In this document: positions 1-8,583 of the stretch, piece by piece
Position numbering within the stretch: position 1 is the first letter of the stretch
Layout: each line of letters starts with the position of its first letter
Assembly (NCBI GenBank): GCA_934202965.1
Contig: CAKPYN010000002.1
Span: forward strand, 124,001-188,000
DNA length: 64,000 nucleotides
From: an uncultured Megasphaera sp.
GTDB lineage: Bacteria; Bacillota; Negativicutes; Veillonellales; Megasphaeraceae
Direction: 5' to 3'
Made by a program: the position numbers and the translations under genes
Notes under the pieces: model-generated
The model's input: the letters and a program-made list of their open reading frames with translations, nothing else
Database searches by the model: none
Told to the model about the DNA's origin: nothing

Positions 1-283
1 GGTATTCCGGGTACTGAAATACCATGCCGACTTTATGGCGCATGGCCATAACTTCTTTCGTCTTTTTGGAAATATCCGTGCCATCTACCGTAACCGTTCC
101 GGTCGTCGGCTGTATCAGGCCGTTCAGTAACTGTACAAACGTAGATTTACCGGAACCGGTATGACCAATGATGCCGACAAATTCGCCTTCGTGAATTTCT
201 ACGGAGGTATCATACAAGGCCGTCTTTTCAAACGGCGTCCCTACGCCATAGGTATAGGTCACATGTTCTAATTTAATTGACAT
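1..283 (-). CDS. ecfA2: ECF transporter ATPase EcfA2, N-terminal part (cut by window start)
   Basis: This is the first ~94 residues of an ABC ATPase that continues past the left edge. The ATG at 283 opens a frame with Walker A GHTGSGKST at about residues 40-48 and a Q-loop beginning FQYPEY near the window edge. In energy-coupling-factor vitamin/metal importers, EcfA1 and EcfA2 form a heterodimer that drives the EcfT/S-component membrane module. Its start overlaps the end of ecfA1 by 16 bases, so the two are translationally coupled. The assignment to EcfA2 rests on the tandem pairing and the EcfA2-type N-terminus. An ecfT gene would be expected just beyond the window. Confidence 0.85.
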   Translation of the reverse strand, partial: MSIKLEHVTYTYGVGTPFEKTALYDTSVEIHEGEFVGIIGHTGSGKSTFVQLLNGLIQPTTGTVTVDGTDISKKTKEVMAMRHKVGMVFQYPEY

Positions 284-1107
284 AATGCGTCTCCCAATTC
301 CTCTTTCGTAATAATATCATCGGGCAGCGGAATCCCTTTCTTACGCAGTTTATAGGCTATTTCCGCAGCCGCCGGCACATCCAGTCCCATCTGTTTGAGT
401 TCTTCTACATACTTGAAGACATCCCGCGGCGTGCCATCCATTTTGACTTCGCCATGATTGACGACGACAACCCGTCCTGCCTGCACAGCTTCTTCCATAA
501 AATGGGTAATAATAATCACCGTAAACCCTTCGGCATTGAGCTGATGAATCGTTTCCATGACTTCACTGCGTCCTATGGGGTCTAGCATCGCTGTCGGTTC
601 ATCCAAGACAATACAGTGCGACTGCATAGCCAAAATACCGGCAATGGCAATACGCTGCTTTTGACCACCGCTCAATAAATGGGGACCGTGTTTGGCATAT
701 ATCGTCATATTGACGCGTGCCAGCGCATCTTTCACGCGCTGCTTAATTTCATCTGACGGCACACCCAAATTTTCCGGTCCAAATGCGACGTCTTCTTCAA
801 CCACAGCCGCAACAATCTGATTGTCCGGATTTTGAAATACCATGCCGACTTGCTGACGTATATCCCAGATATGGTCCGGGTCATCTGTACGCATACCGCA
901 TACTTCGCACACACCGTCTGTCGGTGTCAGCAAGACATTAAAATGCTTTGCCAATGTCGATTTGCCGGAACCATTGGTGCCGATGACTGCTACAAATTCT
1001 CCCGGCTGAATATCTAACGATATATCTTTGACAGCATAGACCGTTTTGCCATCTTCATCTTCATAGGTATGGCTCATGTGGTCCAACCGTATCATAGGTA
1101 TGCTCAT
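268..1107 (-). CDS. ecfA1: ECF transporter ATPase EcfA1
   Basis: 279-aa ABC ATPase of the energy-coupling factor module, which hydrolyses ATP at the inner membrane face to power uptake of vitamins or metal ions through exchangeable S components. Walker A GTNGSGKST is at residues 43-51, the Q-loop FQNPDNQ at ~91-97, the signature LSGGQKQR at ~144-151 and Walker B IVLDEPT from ~165. The FQNPDNQ form is typical of the CbiO/EcfA group. It is first of the pair with ecfA2 (16-base overlap). Upstream 1108-1235 holds only its likely promoter region. The substrate cannot be told from the ATPases. Confidence 0.93.
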   Translation of the reverse strand: MSIPMIRLDHMSHTYEDEDGKTVYAVKDISLDIQPGEFVAVIGTNGSGKSTLAKHFNVLLTPTDGVCEVCGMRTDDPDHIWDIRQQVGMVFQNPDNQIVAAVVEEDVAFGPENLGVPSDEIKQRVKDALARVNMTIYAKHGPHLLSGGQKQRIAIAGILAMQSHCIVLDEPTAMLDPIGRSEVMETIHQLNAEGFTVIIITHFMEEAVQAGRVVVVNHGEVKMDGTPRDVFKYVEELKQMGLDVPAAAEIAYKLRKKGIPLPDDIITKEELGDALCQLN

Positions 1108-1235
1108 AACCTATCTCCTTATCTAAAAAGTATGTATTCTACGTTATTATACAGTGTTTCCCTGCTCTTGTAAAATACTTTATTTGCGTGCATTTGTTTA
1201 TTATATATCATTTGTAATTGGTTTACAAATCGGGC

Positions 1236-1276
1236 AAAAAAAATACTGCATGATATATCCACCATACAGTATTTTT
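1236..1276 (-). terminator. Intrinsic terminator after the DUF805 gene
   Basis: Inverted repeat AAAAAATACTG ... CAGTATTTTTT around a ~17-nt loop. Read on the minus strand it sits just past the stop of the DUF805 gene and ends in a T-run. Confidence 0.75.
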
Positions 1277-1281
1277 TCAAG

Positions 1282-1836
1282 TTATCGAGGACGGGCCGGT
1301 CCGTATACGTTATCTTTCCCATTGCCTTTGATAAAAAACAAGGCCAAATAAAAAACAGCCGCCAATCCCTGTACAACATCTGCTACGGTACTCCATCCTA
1401 AAATAGGAGCAATATAACTTGCTGCATAGCAGAAAAAAGGAATCATAAAAAAGGCCCCTTGACGATTCATGTCATGACAGCGTCGCACGCCTAAGGAGAT
1501 TTGCGACCAAACAGCCGGAATGGTAAGAAGAATAAAAATAATGCCAAAAATAACTGCAAATTCCGGTTTTCGCACCAAAATCGCTTCGACAATACGGCTG
1601 TACAAGATAAAAGAAAACATAAATTGGGCAAACATCAAAATAAGGGTCCTCATAATAAATGGGCGTCGAGACAACCGTCCAGTCATGACAAAATACTTCG
1701 CTTTTAGTTCTGCTAAACTGCGAAAGCTAACTGTACTGTTGTCACTTCCAGGCCCTACAGGCATAGATAAGCCGCGATGAATCCGCGCAGACGGCCCGGA
1801 ACGTCGTTTTAACTGTATTTTTTTATGCTGAGCCAT
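1282..1836 (-). CDS. DUF805 family membrane protein
   Basis: 184-aa protein. The first ~50 residues are basic and polar, followed by the DUF805 core: GRLSRRPFI, a membrane segment, then the family hallmark LGVRRCHDMNRQG, two more hydrophobic stretches and the closing FFIKGNGKDNVYGP, close to the usual GxxGxNxYGxxP ending. The family is a small multi-spanning inner-membrane protein of unknown biochemical role. An AGGAGGAGA ribosome site precedes the ATG at 1836. The long charged N-terminal extension before the GR(L/I)xRRxF motif is longer than in many family members. Its own terminator lies at 1236-1276, so it is probably monocistronic. Confidence 0.85.
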   Translation of the reverse strand: MAQHKKIQLKRRSGPSARIHRGLSMPVGPGSDNSTVSFRSLAELKAKYFVMTGRLSRRPFIMRTLILMFAQFMFSFILYSRIVEAILVRKPEFAVIFGIIFILLTIPAVWSQISLGVRRCHDMNRQGAFFMIPFFCYAASYIAPILGWSTVADVVQGLAAVFYLALFFIKGNGKDNVYGPARPR

Positions 1837-1968
1837 GCTATCTCCTCCTCTCTGTATTGTTTAGATATCATGTCTTATATCCATGGTACCATATTCCCTA
1901 ACAGGACTCAATTCATTTTCACTAATTTATGCTATAATAAGGTATCTTATTGATATAAAGGAGACCCA

Positions 1969-2445
1969 ATGATGGATACCTATGTATTTACGAACCTTAT
2001 CGGTTCAGAAGGCTTATTTACGTTCAATTTTTTCTGTGAATCTCTTATCGGTTCGCTTCATACGCTGCATCATATTATGGAAGACAAAAAAATGAAACTG
2101 CCTCCCCAAGCAAATGAACTTTCTGATGCGCTTGCTGAAATGGGATCAAATTTGCTGCAAGATTACAGTGAAAACAAATTGGATTTACATCGGTTTAAAC
2201 AAGAACTGCTTGATTTCTATGAATTAGCGTTTGCTGTAAACGACGAAGTGGCACCGTTGATTCTCAAGGGAGATCATACACTGCAATACTATTACTACGT
2301 GTATATGCAGGGCGTCAATCTCTTTTATCCCAACATGATGCAAAGTATACTGCGTGATGTACCGGCCAATGCTGATTTCAAATCATGTATAGATGAAATC
2401 GCTGTCGCTTTTGCCGCTTTAACAACACCCAAGCAGACAAACTAA
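1969..2445 (+). CDS. Hypothetical protein, 158 aa
   Basis: No family recognised. It is preceded by AAGGAG a few bases before two adjacent ATGs (1969 and 1972; the second has the better spacing) and by a TATAAT at 1933-1938. The predicted protein is soluble and mostly helical, with no signal peptide or membrane span. It has an acidic middle and an aromatic stretch YYYYVYMQGVNLFYPNM at about residues 107-123. It stands alone on the plus strand between minus-strand genes and is closed by the shared terminator at 2455-2512. Good translation signals and isolation suggest a real monocistronic gene. Function unknown. Confidence 0.7.
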   Translation: MMDTYVFTNLIGSEGLFTFNFFCESLIGSLHTLHHIMEDKKMKLPPQANELSDALAEMGSNLLQDYSENKLDLHRFKQELLDFYELAFAVNDEVAPLILKGDHTLQYYYYVYMQGVNLFYPNMMQSILRDVPANADFKSCIDEIAVAFAALTTPKQTN

Positions 2446-2454
2446 ACAGAGCCT

Positions 2455-2512
2455 AAAAAAACGGCCTTACTCTTGTTATCTTTTCGTGCTAACCAGAGAA
2501 GGTCGTTTTTAT
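2455..2512. terminator. Bidirectional terminator between the 158-aa gene and uppP
   Basis: AAAAAACGGCCTT ... AAGGTCGTTTTT stem (one G-T pair) with A/T runs on both sides. It serves the convergent genes 1969-2445 (+) and 2519-3358 (-). Confidence 0.8.
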
Positions 2513-2518
2513 ATATAC

Positions 2519-3358
2519 TTATTTCAAAATAAAAAAGTATGCAAATGAAATAATAGCCACTAAGAATCGGTAGCACGCAAAGGATGTTAACGTCGATTTG
2601 TTCATAAACCGTAAGAACCATAATACGGATATATAAGCAACCACAAAGGCAACGACAAATCCAATGGCTATCATGACCAAATCATTGCTGTTCAAATCAT
2701 TGAGGCTCTTTAATAAGTCATAAAAGCAGGCAATAATCATAACCGGTACAGCAATAATAAATGAAAAATCAGCAGCCGCTTTACGGCTCAATCCCAAGAA
2801 CAAACCGCCGGCAATGGTCGAGCCGGACCGTGAAAATCCAGGCCATAATGCGCAAATCTGAAAGGCCCCTACTAAAAATGCTTGTAAAATCGTCATTTTT
2901 TCTACGTCATTGCAAACAATGCGTATACGGGCTTTTTCTGCTGCCAACATAAAAATACCGCCAATCACCAAACCGATAATAACGGTACCCGTAGAAAAGA
3001 GATAGGTTTTTATCGCATGATGTGCCAAATATCCAATAATCATAACCGGTACAATCCCGGCAGCGACATGGGCCAGCGTCAGTCCCGTATCATTGCGGCG
3101 CCAGTTTTCCTTTTTCAGCAAATCCCAGCAATGGTATTGTTTTAGCATGCGGATAAATTTTTCTTTATAAATCAAAACAACGGACAAAATCGCCCCAAGC
3201 TGAATAAATACTTCAAATACACTAGCCCGCGGACCATCAAATCCCAGCCAGTCTCCGACCAAAATCATATGGCCTGTTGAGGATACCGGCAGATATTCTG
3301 TAACCCCTTCTACAATCCCCAAAATGACTGCAATCATATAATCACTCATGGTATACAT
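2519..3358 (-). CDS. uppP: Undecaprenyl-diphosphatase UppP (BacA)
   Basis: 279-aa polytopic membrane enzyme that dephosphorylates undecaprenyl pyrophosphate to recycle the lipid carrier for peptidoglycan and other envelope polymers. It is associated with bacitracin tolerance. The catalytic (E/Q)xxxE-type block EGVTEYLPVSSTGH is at residues 17-30 and the second conserved block PGFSRSGST at ~173-181, followed by GGLFLGLSRKAAADFSF. Length matches the BacA family. The ATG at 3358 lies very close to an AAGGAG; the ATG three codons in (3349) is an alternative start. It is monocistronic, and the region 3359-3551 upstream holds nothing I recognise. Confidence 0.95.
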   Translation of the reverse strand: MYTMSDYMIAVILGIVEGVTEYLPVSSTGHMILVGDWLGFDGPRASVFEVFIQLGAILSVVLIYKEKFIRMLKQYHCWDLLKKENWRRNDTGLTLAHVAAGIVPVMIIGYLAHHAIKTYLFSTGTVIIGLVIGGIFMLAAEKARIRIVCNDVEKMTILQAFLVGAFQICALWPGFSRSGSTIAGGLFLGLSRKAAADFSFIIAVPVMIIACFYDLLKSLNDLNSNDLVMIAIGFVVAFVVAYISVLWFLRFMNKSTLTSFACYRFLVAIISFAYFFILK

Positions 3359-3551
3359 TGCTCCTTTTCAATCAAAAAGTATAGTGCTCAAGCCCATATT
3401 ATATCACACTGCGAAACAGAAAAAAAGTCTGCATACGGCGCGCTGCTCTTTTATTCTTCGGCATACAGGCACACGAATTCGACGTGTTTCAGTATATAAG
3501 ATAAAGCTAACTATTTTATAAACAAAACCTCAAAAAAAGCATACATTTAGG

Positions 3552-3597
3552 CATAAAAAACACTGCAAAAGAATCTCTTCCTTTGCAGTGTTTTTCA
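3552..3597 (-). terminator. Terminator of the BrxF-like gene
   Basis: AAAACACTGCAAA ... TTTGCAGTGTTTT hairpin, 10 bases beyond the stop at 3607. On the minus strand it ends in a T-run. Confidence 0.85.
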
Positions 3598-3606
3598 GTC
3601 TTTACC

Positions 3607-4071
3607 TTAATCTAAGGAAATAACGTGATTGGGGTTTTCCAATGTAAATTTAGCGTATTTAGGATCGCCATTGTGTTCAAAATACAACGTATTCCCTTCC
3701 AAGCTGCCACGCCAGCTGACGATAATCGGGCATTCGCGGCTCAATTCTTTCAGCATCTGCACGGGATTTAAGTTTAGAATCGGTGCAAACAAAAATTCTA
3801 CATTATCAATCATAACAACACGGGCATTGAGTCGATGAATTGCTGTCGAAATAAGCGAAATGGCTTTATCCGGACGGTCGGCACGAGGAATTTCCAAAAA
3901 TTCATCGTCAAACAATTCTTTCGCTTCGCAAATTTTCCAACCATCTTGGAACGTCAATTCACGAATTAATTTGCTCTTACCGGAACCAGGTCCTCCAATA
4001 AGAATCAACAACTTTTCATCTTCCTGAGCAATGTACTTCCAACGTTTTAAAACATCTGCATCTGTAACCAT
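3607..4071 (-). CDS. Orphan BrxF-like P-loop protein (BREX-3-type)
   Basis: 154-aa P-loop ATPase-like protein. Walker A GGPGSGKS is at residues 26-33, a Walker-B-like VVMIDNVEFLF at ~85-95 and a conserved tail block LSRECPIIVSW at ~110-120 followed by GNTLY. This layout (short P-loop protein, DNxE-LF, L-LDP-like segment, LSR-W-G) is that of BrxF, the small ATPase of type 3 BREX phage-defence systems. No brxC/pglY, pglX, pglZ or brxH gene lies nearby; the neighbours are uppP and a secreted protein. The ATG at 4071 is chosen because AAGGTGAT precedes it; an upstream ATG at 4086 lacks a ribosome site. The family match is from memory of the motif pattern and should be checked by HMM. Confidence 0.65.
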   Translation of the reverse strand: MVTDADVLKRWKYIAQEDEKLLILIGGPGSGKSKLIRELTFQDGWKICEAKELFDDEFLEIPRADRPDKAISLISTAIHRLNARVVMIDNVEFLFAPILNLNPVQMLKELSRECPIIVSWRGSLEGNTLYFEHNGDPKYAKFTLENPNHVISLD

Positions 4072-4206
4072 GAAAATCACCTTCATCTGCTAGTAGTATT
4101 TGTATTTATTATACCGAAATTCAACCATATAAGTAAAGCAATTTTACTATTTTCTTTTGATATGGCCTTACTATTTCAATGATATACTTTTTTATTACGT
4201 CATACG

Positions 4207-5415
4207 TTATTTTAGTCCATAGCGAGTCATGGGATCTTGTAAATTCTTGATCGGTGAATCTGTCAATATAACATCTTCGACATACTGTGTTTCATGCCGA
4301 ATAACAAAGACTAATGACACACCCTTTTGGAAAGGACTGTCATAATAGTAGGCATCGACAGATTTTTCACCGCCCGGACCCATTTCGACGCGATCAGGCC
4401 GACCATATAACTGCAAAATCGTAGATATATGATACCCCAAGGTAGCGCCTCGGCTCGTATAGGCATTATTCGTCAATAAAAACACCTTGCGCACGGTATT
4501 GTGCCGGTCTACTTCAACGCCGTAATCACCATACAGCCAAAAATTATGACTTTCGCGTTTGACAAGATTATTCCACATGTTGTATTTATTCGCCTGAAAT
4601 GGCGCATCTAGTCCAAATCCCATCAACGTAAAATCTCGTTCCGTTCGCGTTCCCTGTACCATCTGCACATTATCATTACTATACGGCGGACGGGCCTGCA
4701 TCAGGGCAACACGTTCAATTTTGCGATTGGCAATAGCAAAAATCATATCCGTATCTTCTGCCGGATGCTGATATACCATGTAATATACATTGGCATCGGC
4801 ATCACGCAATACATTGGTCGGTATGCCAAACTGCCGAACCAATACTTCTGTAGGCAGTTTCAAGTGCAGTCCCCGACTCATCGGTACATTTTCCCCTTGG
4901 CCTAAATACACAGCATCTACGCCTACGCGGACCGGTTTTCGTTCTTTTTCCTTTTTCGTTAACCCAAAAGCTGTTTTATTGCGGCTTACGACTCGCAGCT
5001 TTAACTTCGTATCATCATACTCCATCGTCGTATAATGGGTACTTTGCTGATATTTCATCGGACTGCCAAAGGTACGTGTTACTTTCTGCAACGTATTGCC
5101 GCGCCGAATCGTGCCAATTTGAAAATCCATTGGGGATAATAAAACGGGCTGTGGAATATCTATGGCATCTAGCTGTTCCGGCGTAAGCATCGTATCGATT
5201 GGCTTATCGCCTTTTTTAGTCGCTTTTGGATGGGACGCTGTAGGAACTTGCGGAGCCGGGGAATCTATTTTTTTCGTCAGAGAACTGTCTTTTGGTTTCT
5301 CCACTGCCTGTTGAGAAACCGTATCCGGTTGTTGGATTGCTGTATCGGCTGCTTGTATAGAACAAGCCATTCCCAGTAACATACTGACAACCAATATCAT
5401 CTCTTTTCCTTTCAT
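4207..5415 (-). CDS. Secreted protein with four BamE-like repeats, unknown function
   Basis: 402 aa from the ATG at 5415, which has a GAGGAGG site; an in-frame upstream ATG at 5487 lies inside a terminator and is rejected. Residues 1-22 form a signal peptide ending IQAAD (signal peptidase I type). A Pro/Lys/Thr-rich linker follows. The rest reads as about four degenerate ~65-75-residue repeats of the form G-x-TL-x-V-x-R-x-FG-x-P, then an aromatic strand, then a hydrophobic strand ending V-x-x-VxL. Examples are GNTLQKVTRTFGSP, LPTEVLVRQFGIP and ISTILQLYGRPDRV. This resembles the SmpA/BamE fold pattern, but no family is assigned. It probably acts in the envelope. It is monocistronic. Confidence 0.75.
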   Translation of the reverse strand: MKGKEMILVVSMLLGMACSIQAADTAIQQPDTVSQQAVEKPKDSSLTKKIDSPAPQVPTASHPKATKKGDKPIDTMLTPEQLDAIDIPQPVLLSPMDFQIGTIRRGNTLQKVTRTFGSPMKYQQSTHYTTMEYDDTKLKLRVVSRNKTAFGLTKKEKERKPVRVGVDAVYLGQGENVPMSRGLHLKLPTEVLVRQFGIPTNVLRDADANVYYMVYQHPAEDTDMIFAIANRKIERVALMQARPPYSNDNVQMVQGTRTERDFTLMGFGLDAPFQANKYNMWNNLVKRESHNFWLYGDYGVEVDRHNTVRKVFLLTNNAYTSRGATLGYHISTILQLYGRPDRVEMGPGGEKSVDAYYYDSPFQKGVSLVFVIRHETQYVEDVILTDSPIKNLQDPMTRYGLK

Positions 5416-5445
5416 TACACTTCCTCCTCTGACACACAGTACAAA

Positions 5446-5478
5446 AAACACCCTTCGATACATTTCAAAGGGCGTCGA
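5446..5478 (-). terminator. Terminator downstream of the SGNH esterase pseudogene
   Basis: Minus-strand hairpin CGCCCTT - 12-nt loop - AAGGGTG followed by TTTTTT, between the esterase remnant and the secreted protein gene. Confidence 0.65.
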
Positions 5479-5542
5479 TAGTTGCATTATACCATGCTAT
5501 TTTCTCAGGGGCAATACATAAATTGTTTTTTACAAGAAAGAG

Positions 5543-6336
5543 TCAACAATGCGTACCCATAGACTCGCACGAATGTACCGGATGGGCCATCCAATACTCT
5601 CCTACAACAGCACCGGCTTCGCCTCCAACTAAATCATATCCAGGCTGCAAGTAATGAAATTCATCTTTCATCAGATGCCGCGCTGCAAATGTTTTGAACT
5701 GGCGGCTTACCATGACAATATCCTCATGTTCTGCTGCCAACGCCTCCTGCGCCTGCTGGATAGGAACATACAACTTCGGATCGTCGCGATGATTGCCAAT
5801 TTGTATGAGAAAGCAAACTTCCATAGACGCTTCACGCATAAACTGATGCAGCATTTTTTCCGTATCTGTTTGATACGTTGCCGGATCTGTATGCAAATCG
5901 CCATCCGTACAGCCTTGGCACCAAAGCATATATTGGCGTCGTACATGATATCCTTGCAGATCTAAATACTGGCGGCACTGTTTGGTTCTCTGTACGGCAT
6001 CTTGATAATAAGCCGTACCGGGAAGCCATTCGGCAATAGAAGATCCGCCTTTAGCGCACGAAACACCTACAATCGGAATACCTGTACGAGCTGTGCAGGC
6101 ATTGACAAAAGCCGATACCATCGAATCCGTTTTCATTCCCGGTTCATATACGCCATCCGGATTGTTTTCGTCTTTTCCAAAGGGTTCCTGCAGCGGCGTC
6201 AAGCAATTGGGCGCTGTAATGGTACGGTACTCATATCCCATGCCGGGTTGAACCTGTGGTGCCATGTCAGTATGCCTCGCCCAACCATATTACTTTGTCC
6301 CATAAAAAGAACAACATCAACGATACGTTGTTTCAA
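5543..6336 (-). pseudogene. SGNH/sialate O-acetylesterase-like esterase, frameshifted
   Basis: Two frames together make one SASA/DUF303-type SGNH hydrolase. The upstream part, from a TTG at 6336 behind AAGGGAG, reads ...VDVVLFMGQSNMVGRG and carries the block-I nucleophile motif GQSNM. It then runs out of frame near 6262-6275. The downstream frame opens with MAPQVQPGMGYEY, the block that normally follows directly, and carries block II (VSCAKGGSS-AEW), IGNHRDD and the C-terminal DEFHYLQPGYD with the catalytic D-x-x-H. A one-base shift separates the halves, so the nucleophile and the D/H residues are no longer in one chain. It is either a true pseudogene or a sequencing error. Family members deacetylate sialic acids or other sugars. 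Confidence 0.8.
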
Positions 6337-6362
6337 TCCAACCACTCCCTTGCAACTAAACA

Positions 6363-6400
6363 AAAGCAGGTATGTTATATCATACAACATACCTGCTTAC
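6363..6400 (-). terminator. Terminator of the lysS operon
   Basis: GCAGGTATGTT ... AACATACCTGC perfect stem followed on the minus strand by TTTTG, 50 bases past the lysS stop. Confidence 0.8.
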
Positions 6401-6449
6401 ACTCCATGTACGCACTCATTTTGCAACGAAAAGGTACAAAACGTGGTGT

Positions 6450-7958
6450 TTATTGTTCAATCGGTTTCATCGTCGGGAACAAGAGAACATCGCGAATGGA
6501 AGCACTGTTGGTCAAGAACATAACCAACCGGTCAATGCCAATGCCCAAGCCGCCTGTTGGCGGTAAACCGTATTCCAAGGCGCAGCAGTAATCTTCATCC
6601 ATCTGATGGGCTTCTTCATCGCCCCGTTCCCGTTCTTTCATTTGTTCCATAAACCGATTTCTCTGGTCAATGGGGTCATTTAATTCGGAGAAGCCATTTG
6701 CCAGTTCACGGCCATAAATGAAGGCTTCAAAGCGATAAGTAAGAAGCGGGTTATCCCTATCCTGCTTGGTAAGCGGCGAGATTTCCAATGGATGACCGGT
6801 AATGATGGTCGGTTGAATTAAGTTTTCTTCTACATAATCTTCAAAGCAGCCATTAATAATTTTGCCAATGCCATCAAATTCCGTATATTCTACATGAAGT
6901 TCATCAGCAATAGCCCGTGCTTCTTCAATCGTTTTAACTTCGGCAAAATCTTTGCCTGTAAATTTCTTGACCGCTTCAATCATGGTCATGCGATTCCAAG
7001 GCGGCGTCAAATCAATTTCTTTATCAATATACGTTAATTTAGTCGTACCATACAATTCTTGGGCCAATTTAGCAACGAGGTCTTCCGTAATAAAGATAAC
7101 GTCTTCCAAGTCACCGTATGCCTGGTACAATTCGACTGTCGTAAATTCCGGATTATGCCGTGTATCAATGCCTTCGTTGCGGAAGCAGCGATTCATTTCA
7201 TATACCCGTTCCAAACCGCCGACAAGGAGGCGTTTTAAATGAAGTTCCGGCGCAATACGTAAATACATGTCGATATCCAGTGCATTGTGGTGGGTTTTGA
7301 ATGGACGTGCTGCAGCACCGCCGGCAATCGTGTGGAGCATCGGTGTTTCGACTTCCAAGAACTGGCGGTCATCCAAATATTTACGAATGCCTTTCATGAT
7401 TTTAGACCGTTTGATAAACGTGTCTTTTACTTCCGGATTGACAATCAAATCCAAGTACCGCTGGCGATAGCGTGTTTCTTTATCTGTCAAACCATGGAAT
7501 TTTTCCGGAAGGGGACGAAGGGATTTAGATAACAACGTCCATTTTTCTACACGAACCGTCGTTTCGCCCGTATGTGTCGTAAATACGGTGCCTTCTACGC
7601 CGACAATATCGCCAATATCCAGCAATTTGAACAACGCATATGAATCTTCCCCTAAAATATCTTTACGGAAATACAGCTGAATTTCACCGCTCAAGTCACG
7701 CAATACGCAGAATGCCGTTTTACCGTGACGGCGAATGGCCATCAAACGACCAGCTACACGAACGACAGAATTATCTTTTTCCAGTCCTTCTGCTCTTGCC
7801 TTTACATCCTGGGCATGATAATCCCAATCAAATTTTTGGCCATACGGATATACGCCGGCATCAATAAATTCCTGCATTTTTTCACGGCGTACCTTCATTT
7901 GGTCATTTAATTTTTCCTCTTCCATTACGGGAGTTTCTTTTTCTTTTGTATCCGACAT
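6450..7958 (-). CDS. lysS: Lysyl-tRNA synthetase, class II
   Basis: 502-aa class IIc aminoacyl-tRNA synthetase that charges tRNA-Lys. An N-terminal OB-fold anticodon-binding domain (about residues 55-160) is followed by the class II catalytic core. Motif 2 is at RCFRNEGIDTRHNPEFTTVE and motif 3 at GLGIGIDRLVMFLT near the C-terminus; FEAFIYGRELANGFSELNDP is the typical LysS active-site stretch. Length matches the bacterial family. It is 19 bases downstream of greA and forms the distal end of the coaX-dusB-greA-lysS run. greA-lysS linkage is common in Bacillota. No T-box is seen upstream. Confidence 0.98.
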   Translation of the reverse strand: MSDTKEKETPVMEEEKLNDQMKVRREKMQEFIDAGVYPYGQKFDWDYHAQDVKARAEGLEKDNSVVRVAGRLMAIRRHGKTAFCVLRDLSGEIQLYFRKDILGEDSYALFKLLDIGDIVGVEGTVFTTHTGETTVRVEKWTLLSKSLRPLPEKFHGLTDKETRYRQRYLDLIVNPEVKDTFIKRSKIMKGIRKYLDDRQFLEVETPMLHTIAGGAAARPFKTHHNALDIDMYLRIAPELHLKRLLVGGLERVYEMNRCFRNEGIDTRHNPEFTTVELYQAYGDLEDVIFITEDLVAKLAQELYGTTKLTYIDKEIDLTPPWNRMTMIEAVKKFTGKDFAEVKTIEEARAIADELHVEYTEFDGIGKIINGCFEDYVEENLIQPTIITGHPLEISPLTKQDRDNPLLTYRFEAFIYGRELANGFSELNDPIDQRNRFMEQMKERERGDEEAHQMDEDYCCALEYGLPPTGGLGIGIDRLVMFLTNSASIRDVLLFPTMKPIEQ

Positions 7959-7977
7959 GGTTATTCCTCCTATACGA

Positions 7978-8466
7978 TTATTCTGCGTCTGGCGGCAAAA
8001 TACGATATTTCAATTCGCCTGCCGGTGCTTTGACGGTAACTACCGTCGGATTGCTCTGACTAATTGTCTGTCCTAAAATGGCTTTACCTACAGGAGATTC
8101 ATTGGAAATTTTATTATTAAATGGGTCCGCTTCGGCTGTACCAACAACAGTATAGTCAAAGCGATCGCCTGTTTCAACATCTTCTAAAATAACTTTGGAG
8201 CCCAGGCGTACTTTTGCAGAATCGCCCGGTTCTTCTTTGATGATTTTGGCTGTACGAATTTTGCCTTCCAATTCAGCAATACGGCCTTCAATAAAAGCCT
8301 GTTCGTTTTTGGCATCATCATATTCAGAGTTTTCGCTCAAGTCACCCAGGGCAATGGCTTCTTGAATACGTTTGGAAACTTTAATACGACGGACTGATTT
8401 CAGTTCATTCAGTTCGTCTTTTAATTTCTGTAAACCTTCTTGCGTAATCAGCGTTTCGTTGGTCAT
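7978..8466 (-). CDS. greA: Transcription elongation factor GreA
   Basis: 162 aa from the ATG at 8466, with AAAAGGAG ahead of it; a longer frame from 8526 lacks a ribosome site. GreA rescues backtracked RNA polymerase by stimulating transcript cleavage. The N-terminal coiled coil (about residues 8-75) carries the conserved GDLSENSEYDDAKNEQ tip motif with the acidic residues that reach the polymerase active site. The C-terminal FKBP-like domain includes SKVILEDVETGD and SNESPVGKAILG. Length and architecture match the family exactly. lysS follows by 19 bases. Confidence 0.97.
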   Translation of the reverse strand: MTNETLITQEGLQKLKDELNELKSVRRIKVSKRIQEAIALGDLSENSEYDDAKNEQAFIEGRIAELEGKIRTAKIIKEEPGDSAKVRLGSKVILEDVETGDRFDYTVVGTAEADPFNNKISNESPVGKAILGQTISQSNPTVVTVKAPAGELKYRILPPDAE

Positions 8467-8583
8467 GATAGTGCTGCTCCTTTTCGTTATAATTGCAAAT
8501 AAAATAGTGTCAAGGTAGCTTGGCACTATGGGGTCATTACTTTTTTACCGTATCTTTAATTATATTCGTATCTTCAAGGGATG

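Noticed and set aside
4072..4086. Upstream ATG of the BrxF-like gene
   Set aside because: No ribosome site; the ATG at 4071 has AAGGTGAT at good spacing.
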